A DNA stretch of 19,239 nucleotides. Source: GCA-2718595 sp963935005. Its GTDB lineage: Bacteria > Gemmatimonadota > Gemmatimonadetes > Longimicrobiales > Gaopeijiaceae. Made by a program: the position numbers and the translations under genes. Each line of letters starts with the position of its first letter. Position 1 is the stretch's first letter. The notes below the pieces were generated by a model. The model worked only from the letters and a program-made list of their open reading frames with translations, ran no database searches and was not told the origin of the DNA. The stretch spans positions 1 to 19,239 of the forward strand of contig CAWWAX010000025.1 of NCBI GenBank assembly GCA_963935005.1. Reading direction: 5' to 3'. Below are positions 16,344 through 19,239 of this stretch, one piece after another.

Positions 16344-16421
16344 GGCTGAGAAGTTACTTCAGGACGACGACAGAAGCCAGCCCCGAATACTTGTGGGAAA
16401 GCTCTTGGAACACACTAGACA

Positions 16422-16450
16422 TTGATACATTTCTAGGTTTCCAATATAAT
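16422..16450 (+). promoter_or_regulatory. Near-consensus sigma70 promoter of rpsT
   Basis: TTGATA (16422-16427, 5 of 6) and TATAAT (16445-16450, 6 of 6) are separated by exactly 17 nt. Predicted transcription start is about 16457, giving a 5' leader of about 40 nt before the rpsT ATG. It is the best promoter match I found in the window, as expected for a ribosomal protein gene. Confidence 0.8.
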
Positions 16451-16496
16451 TGCCGTACAATTGTTTCTGTTATTCTTAGGACTAGAGAAAAAAGTA

Positions 16497-16745
16497 ATGC
16501 CCAACATAAAAAGTGCAAAAAAACGAGTGCAGACCAGCCGCAATGCAAAAGAGCGGAACAAAATAGTACGTTCTAAATTAAGAAACGCCATCAAGCGCGT
16601 ACGACTGGCAGAGGACACAGTATCGGCAGAGCTCGAATTCAAGAAAGCTCAAATACTACTGGACCGTGCTGCTACGAATAGAACACTTCATCCGAACGCA
16701 GTCGCCAGAATAAAGAGTAGATTGTCAAAGACGATCAACACCTAA
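16497..16745 (+). CDS. rpsT: 30S ribosomal protein S20
   Basis: An 82-residue, highly basic protein of the usual S20 length. It begins MPNIKSAKKRVQTSRNAKER, the hallmark N-terminus, and is predicted to be almost wholly helical, with HPNAVARIKSRLSKTIN near the end matching the family. S20 binds 16S rRNA and helps 30S assembly. The frame extends to TTG 16461, but ATG 16497 matches the family start, with AGAG about 9 nt upstream. It is a single-gene unit with its own promoter and is the only other plus-strand gene besides the RCC1 lipoprotein. Confidence 0.97.
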   Translation: MPNIKSAKKRVQTSRNAKERNKIVRSKLRNAIKRVRLAEDTVSAELEFKKAQILLDRAATNRTLHPNAVARIKSRLSKTINT

Positions 16746-16752
16746 TCGAACT

Positions 16753-16767
16753 AGTTGCCTAGCAACT
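16753..16767 (+). terminator. Weak hairpin after rpsT
   Basis: AGTTGC (16753-16758) and GCAACT (16762-16767) form a 6-bp stem with a 3-nt loop, 8 nt after the rpsT stop codon and followed by TTATATCTT. The tail is only partly T-rich, so termination may be inefficient. Confidence 0.35.
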
Positions 16768-16779
16768 TATATCTTCCGA

Positions 16780-16808
16780 ACAAAACATACTTCCTGGGCC
16801 TCAGGAAG
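16780..16808 (-). terminator. Terminator of the pyrRBC operon
   Basis: On the minus strand CTTCCTG (16808-16802), a 5-nt loop and CAGGAAG (16796-16790) form a perfect 7-bp stem, followed by TATGTTTTGTT. The left arm overlaps the pyrC stop codon. The arrangement and the T-rich tail fit an intrinsic terminator, although the T-run is interrupted. Confidence 0.5.
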
Positions 16809-18084
16809 CATCCCAAACAATTTCTCCTTCCACAATTGTCTTGGTAGCTCTTCCCTTCAGTTCAAGACCTTCGAATGGTGTATTTCGACTCTTGGACAAA
16901 AATTTTCCAGAGTCAACAATCCAAGTTACGCTTGGGTCTATTATAGTCACGTCGGCTAAGCCACCCTTTTTCAGAGATCCCCCCGGCAGGTTGAATGCTC
17001 TCGCTGGGCTACAACTCATTCGGTCAATCAAAGTAGACAGATCGACAGCACCCTCATTCACCAAACATGTCAGCCCTATTCCCAGAGAAGTTTCCAAGCC
17101 AACGATTCCGTTTGGGGCTTCCGCAAAAGCTTGTTCTTTTTCGTCATAGTGATGAGGCGCATGATCAGTAGCATAGACACACAAGGTGCCATCAGAAAAT
17201 CCTTCGACCACAGCAGCACGGTCTTCGACATTCCTAAGAGGAGGATTCATTTTAGCATCGGTATTGTAGCCATCCACTTCTTTTTCAGTGAGAATTAAGT
17301 GATGTGGTGTAGCCTCGGCAGTTACTTGGACTCCACGTTCTTTTGCTTGACGGATCATTTCTACGCCGTATGCTGTCGACACGTGCTGGAGATGAACCCT
17401 ACTATGGGTGAGTTCAGCGAGAAGAAGGTCTCGTATTATATGTATATCCTCTGAAATATTGGGTTTACCAAGCAAGCCCAACCTGGTAGACATTAAACCC
17501 TCATTCATGACACCTCCTCTAGATAAATCCAAATCTTCAGGGTGATCCGCCACGGGAATATTGAAAGCTTTAGCATATTCCATGGCCATCCTCATCAATC
17601 CTCCATCCATTACTGAATTCCCATCATCAGTGATGCCCACAGCACCAGCTTCGACCATCTCTCCTATGGCTGCTAAACTTTTTCCTTCCTGTCCTTTAGA
17701 TATGGCTCCCAGTGGATACACCCTTGCTCCGTTGGCCTTTTCTGCCTGTGCAAGCACGAGCCGAATCCCTGCAGGGTCATCAATGACCGGATCAGTATTC
17801 GGCATGGCACACACAGCCGTGAAGCCTCCAGAGACAGCCGCCCTCACTCCTGTTTCGATAGTCTCTTTATGCTCTCCTCCAGGTTCTCGTAGATGTACGT
17901 GGACATCGATCAGACCTGGAGTCACCAATTGACCCTTCGCATCTATCTCAAGTATTCCTTCAATTTTTCCAATCTTATCACTGATCGTTTCTATTCTTCC
18001 GTCAACGATTAGTAGATCTGCGGTTTTGTCCATCATCTGGCTCGGGTCAATTATACGACCCGCACGAATCAAGAGTGATTTCAT
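16801..18084 (-). CDS. pyrC: Dihydroorotase, class I
   Basis: A 427-residue zinc amidohydrolase that closes N-carbamoyl-aspartate to dihydroorotate, step 3 of pyrimidine synthesis. The metal motif DVHVHLREPG gives His62 and His64, with Arg66 for substrate; further expected ligands are the Asp in ITDDG (153/154), His181 (ADHPED), His234 (LQHVS) and catalytic Asp307 in TDHAPH. The length of about 425 residues and the DVHVHLREPG motif place it in class I (PyrC of the Bacillus type), not the shorter E. coli type. The ATG at 18084 overlaps the pyrB stop by 4 nt (ATGA). All active-site residues look intact, so it is not a PyrC-like pseudoenzyme. Confidence 0.97.
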   Translation of the reverse strand: MKSLLIRAGRIIDPSQMMDKTADLLIVDGRIETISDKIGKIEGILEIDAKGQLVTPGLIDVHVHLREPGGEHKETIETGVRAAVSGGFTAVCAMPNTDPVIDDPAGIRLVLAQAEKANGARVYPLGAISKGQEGKSLAAIGEMVEAGAVGITDDGNSVMDGGLMRMAMEYAKAFNIPVADHPEDLDLSRGGVMNEGLMSTRLGLLGKPNISEDIHIIRDLLLAELTHSRVHLQHVSTAYGVEMIRQAKERGVQVTAEATPHHLILTEKEVDGYNTDAKMNPPLRNVEDRAAVVEGFSDGTLCVYATDHAPHHYDEKEQAFAEAPNGIVGLETSLGIGLTCLVNEGAVDLSTLIDRMSCSPARAFNLPGGSLKKGGLADVTIIDPSVTWIVDSGKFLSKSRNTPFEGLELKGRATKTIVEGEIVWDAS

Positions 18085-19055
18085 GGTTGTCCAACTACTC
18101 CCTTGGCCGACTCCGCTGTTTCTGGGGCACCCCCCGAAAGCAAGTATAGAACTGCCATTCTTATGGCCACTCCGTTAGTAACTTGTTCTAGAATCACCGA
18201 ATTAGGACCGTCTGCTACATCGCTATCTATTTCAACGCCTCTATTCATTGGACCGGGGTGGAGTATGAGCAATTTCTCGGAACCCAATTTTAACCTTTCC
18301 CTAGAAACTCCCCATTTCTGATTGTACTCCCTCAAGCTGGGGATATAACCACTATGCATTCGTTCCAACTGAAGTCGTAGAATATTCAAAACATCTGACC
18401 ACTCTATGGCATCCTCAATCGTATGAAAGACCTTGACTCCCATTTTTTCAATATCAGCTGGCAAAAGAGTATATGGACCACAGACTCCAACGTTAGCTCC
18501 CAGTTTAAGCAAGCCGTGTATATTGGACCGTGCGACTCTCGAATGCAGTACATCTCCAATGATGCAAACCTTAAGCCCGTCAAAATCACCAAGGTGATCT
18601 CTTATTGTCAAAGCATCCAAAAGCCCTTGAGTTGGATGTTCGTGACTGCCATCGCCAGCATTGATAACGCTTGAAGGTATCCTCTCTCCTAGAAATTTTG
18701 CTGCTCCTGAAGATCCATGCCTCATCACCACCATGTCGATCTTCATAGCCTCTAGGTTGCGGGCTGTGTCTACTAAGGTTTCTCCTTTTGTTACGGAAGA
18801 TCCAGCCGAAGAAATGCTCACGGTATCAGCACTCAGTCTTTTCTCAGCAAATTCAAACGATATCTTGGTTCGCGTAGACGGCTCAAAGAATAGATTCACG
18901 ATGGTTTTGCCCCTCAAAATGGGGACCTTCTTAATCTGACGTTCTGAAATTTCCTTGAATGCTTCTGCCGTATCAAGAATGCTGACGATTTGATCCGCAG
19001 ATAATTTTTCTAGCCCTACCAAATCTTTTCCCAAACTAAACGCCCTGTCGTTCAA
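18081..19055 (-). CDS. pyrB: Aspartate carbamoyltransferase catalytic subunit
   Basis: A 324-residue enzyme that joins carbamoyl phosphate and aspartate, step 2 of pyrimidine synthesis. Carbamoyl-phosphate motif FFEPSTRT lies at 56-63, the active-site loop contains SVTKGETL, and later come GDGSHEHPTQGLLD and HPGPMNRG. I start at TTG 19055, not at the longer in-frame ATG (19094): the TTG has a strong GGAGG site 6 nt upstream and overlaps the pyrR stop as TTGA, while the longer form would add 13 residues read from inside pyrR. The pyrI regulatory subunit is not seen. With pyrC directly attached, the two may form a complex, as is known for some bacteria with class I dihydroorotase, but nothing here proves that. 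Confidence 0.97.
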   Translation of the reverse strand: MNDRAFSLGKDLVGLEKLSADQIVSILDTAEAFKEISERQIKKVPILRGKTIVNLFFEPSTRTKISFEFAEKRLSADTVSISSAGSSVTKGETLVDTARNLEAMKIDMVVMRHGSSGAAKFLGERIPSSVINAGDGSHEHPTQGLLDALTIRDHLGDFDGLKVCIIGDVLHSRVARSNIHGLLKLGANVGVCGPYTLLPADIEKMGVKVFHTIEDAIEWSDVLNILRLQLERMHSGYIPSLREYNQKWGVSRERLKLGSEKLLILHPGPMNRGVEIDSDVADGPNSVILEQVTNGVAIRMAVLYLLSGGAPETAESAKGVVGQP

Positions 19056-19239
19056 AGAGCTCCCTCCGTCAAAGAAGTCAGCTCGACAGCCCATTTTCCG
19101 TCCAGTTCGGGCACCAGTACATCAACCATATGGCCTTCATTGGCCTCTACTTTCCTGCCTACAAAATCGGCTTGAATGGGAATTTCTCTTCCTCCGCGAT
19201 CAATTAGTACACAGAGAAAAACCTTGGAAGGCCTTCCCC
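19052..19239 (-). CDS. pyrR: PyrR bifunctional regulator/uracil phosphoribosyltransferase, C-terminal part
   Basis: The last 61 residues of a protein running off the right edge. GRPSKVFLCVLIDRGGREIP followed by IQADFVGRKVEANEGHMVDV and LVPELDGKWAV is the characteristic PyrR C-terminus. PyrR binds pyr mRNA in response to UMP and attenuates the operon in Bacillus-type systems, and also has weak uracil phosphoribosyltransferase activity. Its stop TGA overlaps the pyrB TTG start by 4 nt. The PRPP-binding motif and any leader attenuator are outside the window. Confidence 0.9.
   Translation of the reverse strand, partial: GRPSKVFLCVLIDRGGREIPIQADFVGRKVEANEGHMVDVLVPELDGKWAVELTSLTEGAL

Noticed and set aside
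16354..16642. Small minus-strand frames opposite the rpsT start
   Set aside because: They overlap the rpsT promoter and coding region, have no ribosome-binding site, and look like chance.
17561..17932. Plus-strand open frame of 123 codons
   Set aside because: It is opposite pyrC, whose motifs are complete and conserved.

Overview
The window looks like chromosomal DNA from an uncultured, moderately AT-rich bacterium. I lean towards a marine Gemmatimonadota-type organism. The reasons are the short lipoprotein with a CDDGTGP-like N-terminus followed by BIG2 and RCC1 repeats, a secreted DPP-IV-type S9 peptidase, and a large MoxR/DUF58/BatA/VWA operon next to scpAB-rluB. This is an inference from gene style, not a database match. 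I saw no IS element, integrase, phage gene or CRISPR array.

Layout, left to right. (1) 1-1515 (-): the N-terminal 505 residues of a secreted S9/DPP-IV family peptidase, running off the left edge. (2) 1516-1845: a divergent intergenic region with a perfect 8-bp inverted repeat. (3) 1846-3453 (+): a probable surface lipoprotein with two BIG2 domains and seven RCC1-like repeats; its natural start seems to be an ATA codon at 1804. (4) 3503-13165 (-): seven closely packed genes that read as one operon. In transcription order they are a DUF4175-like membrane/coiled-coil protein, a MoxR AAA+ ATPase, a DUF58 protein, a BatA-like VWA membrane protein, a large protein with two VWA domains around a glutamine-amidotransferase-like domain, a D-2-hydroxyacid dehydrogenase homologue and an SDR homologue. 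(5) 13356-13429 (-): a tRNA with a CAT anticodon. (6) 13528-16343 (-): M50 site-2 protease, scpA, scpB, rluB, closed by a good intrinsic terminator. (7) 16497-16745 (+): rpsT behind a near-consensus sigma70 promoter. (8) 16801-19239 (-): pyrR (partial), pyrB and pyrC, coupled by 4-nt overlaps.

How the genes fit together. pyrRBC encodes early pyrimidine synthesis with its regulator. scpA/scpB feed the SMC condensin, and rluB modifies 23S rRNA. The central operon is a MoxR/VWA module: an AAA+ ATPase with several inner-membrane VWA proteins whose metal sites probably bind client proteins. Its unusual end is a pair of dehydrogenase-fold proteins that both appear to lack standard catalytic residues: Glu to Pro in the 2-hydroxyacid dehydrogenase, and Tyr to Ser plus Lys to Arg in the SDR. 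This pairing is the most interesting candidate for an undescribed system here. Several starts were moved inward from the longest reading frame on the basis of overlaps, ribosome-binding sites or family alignment (VWA/GATase 7854, rluB 14241, scpA 15702, pyrB TTG 19055, rpsT 16497).
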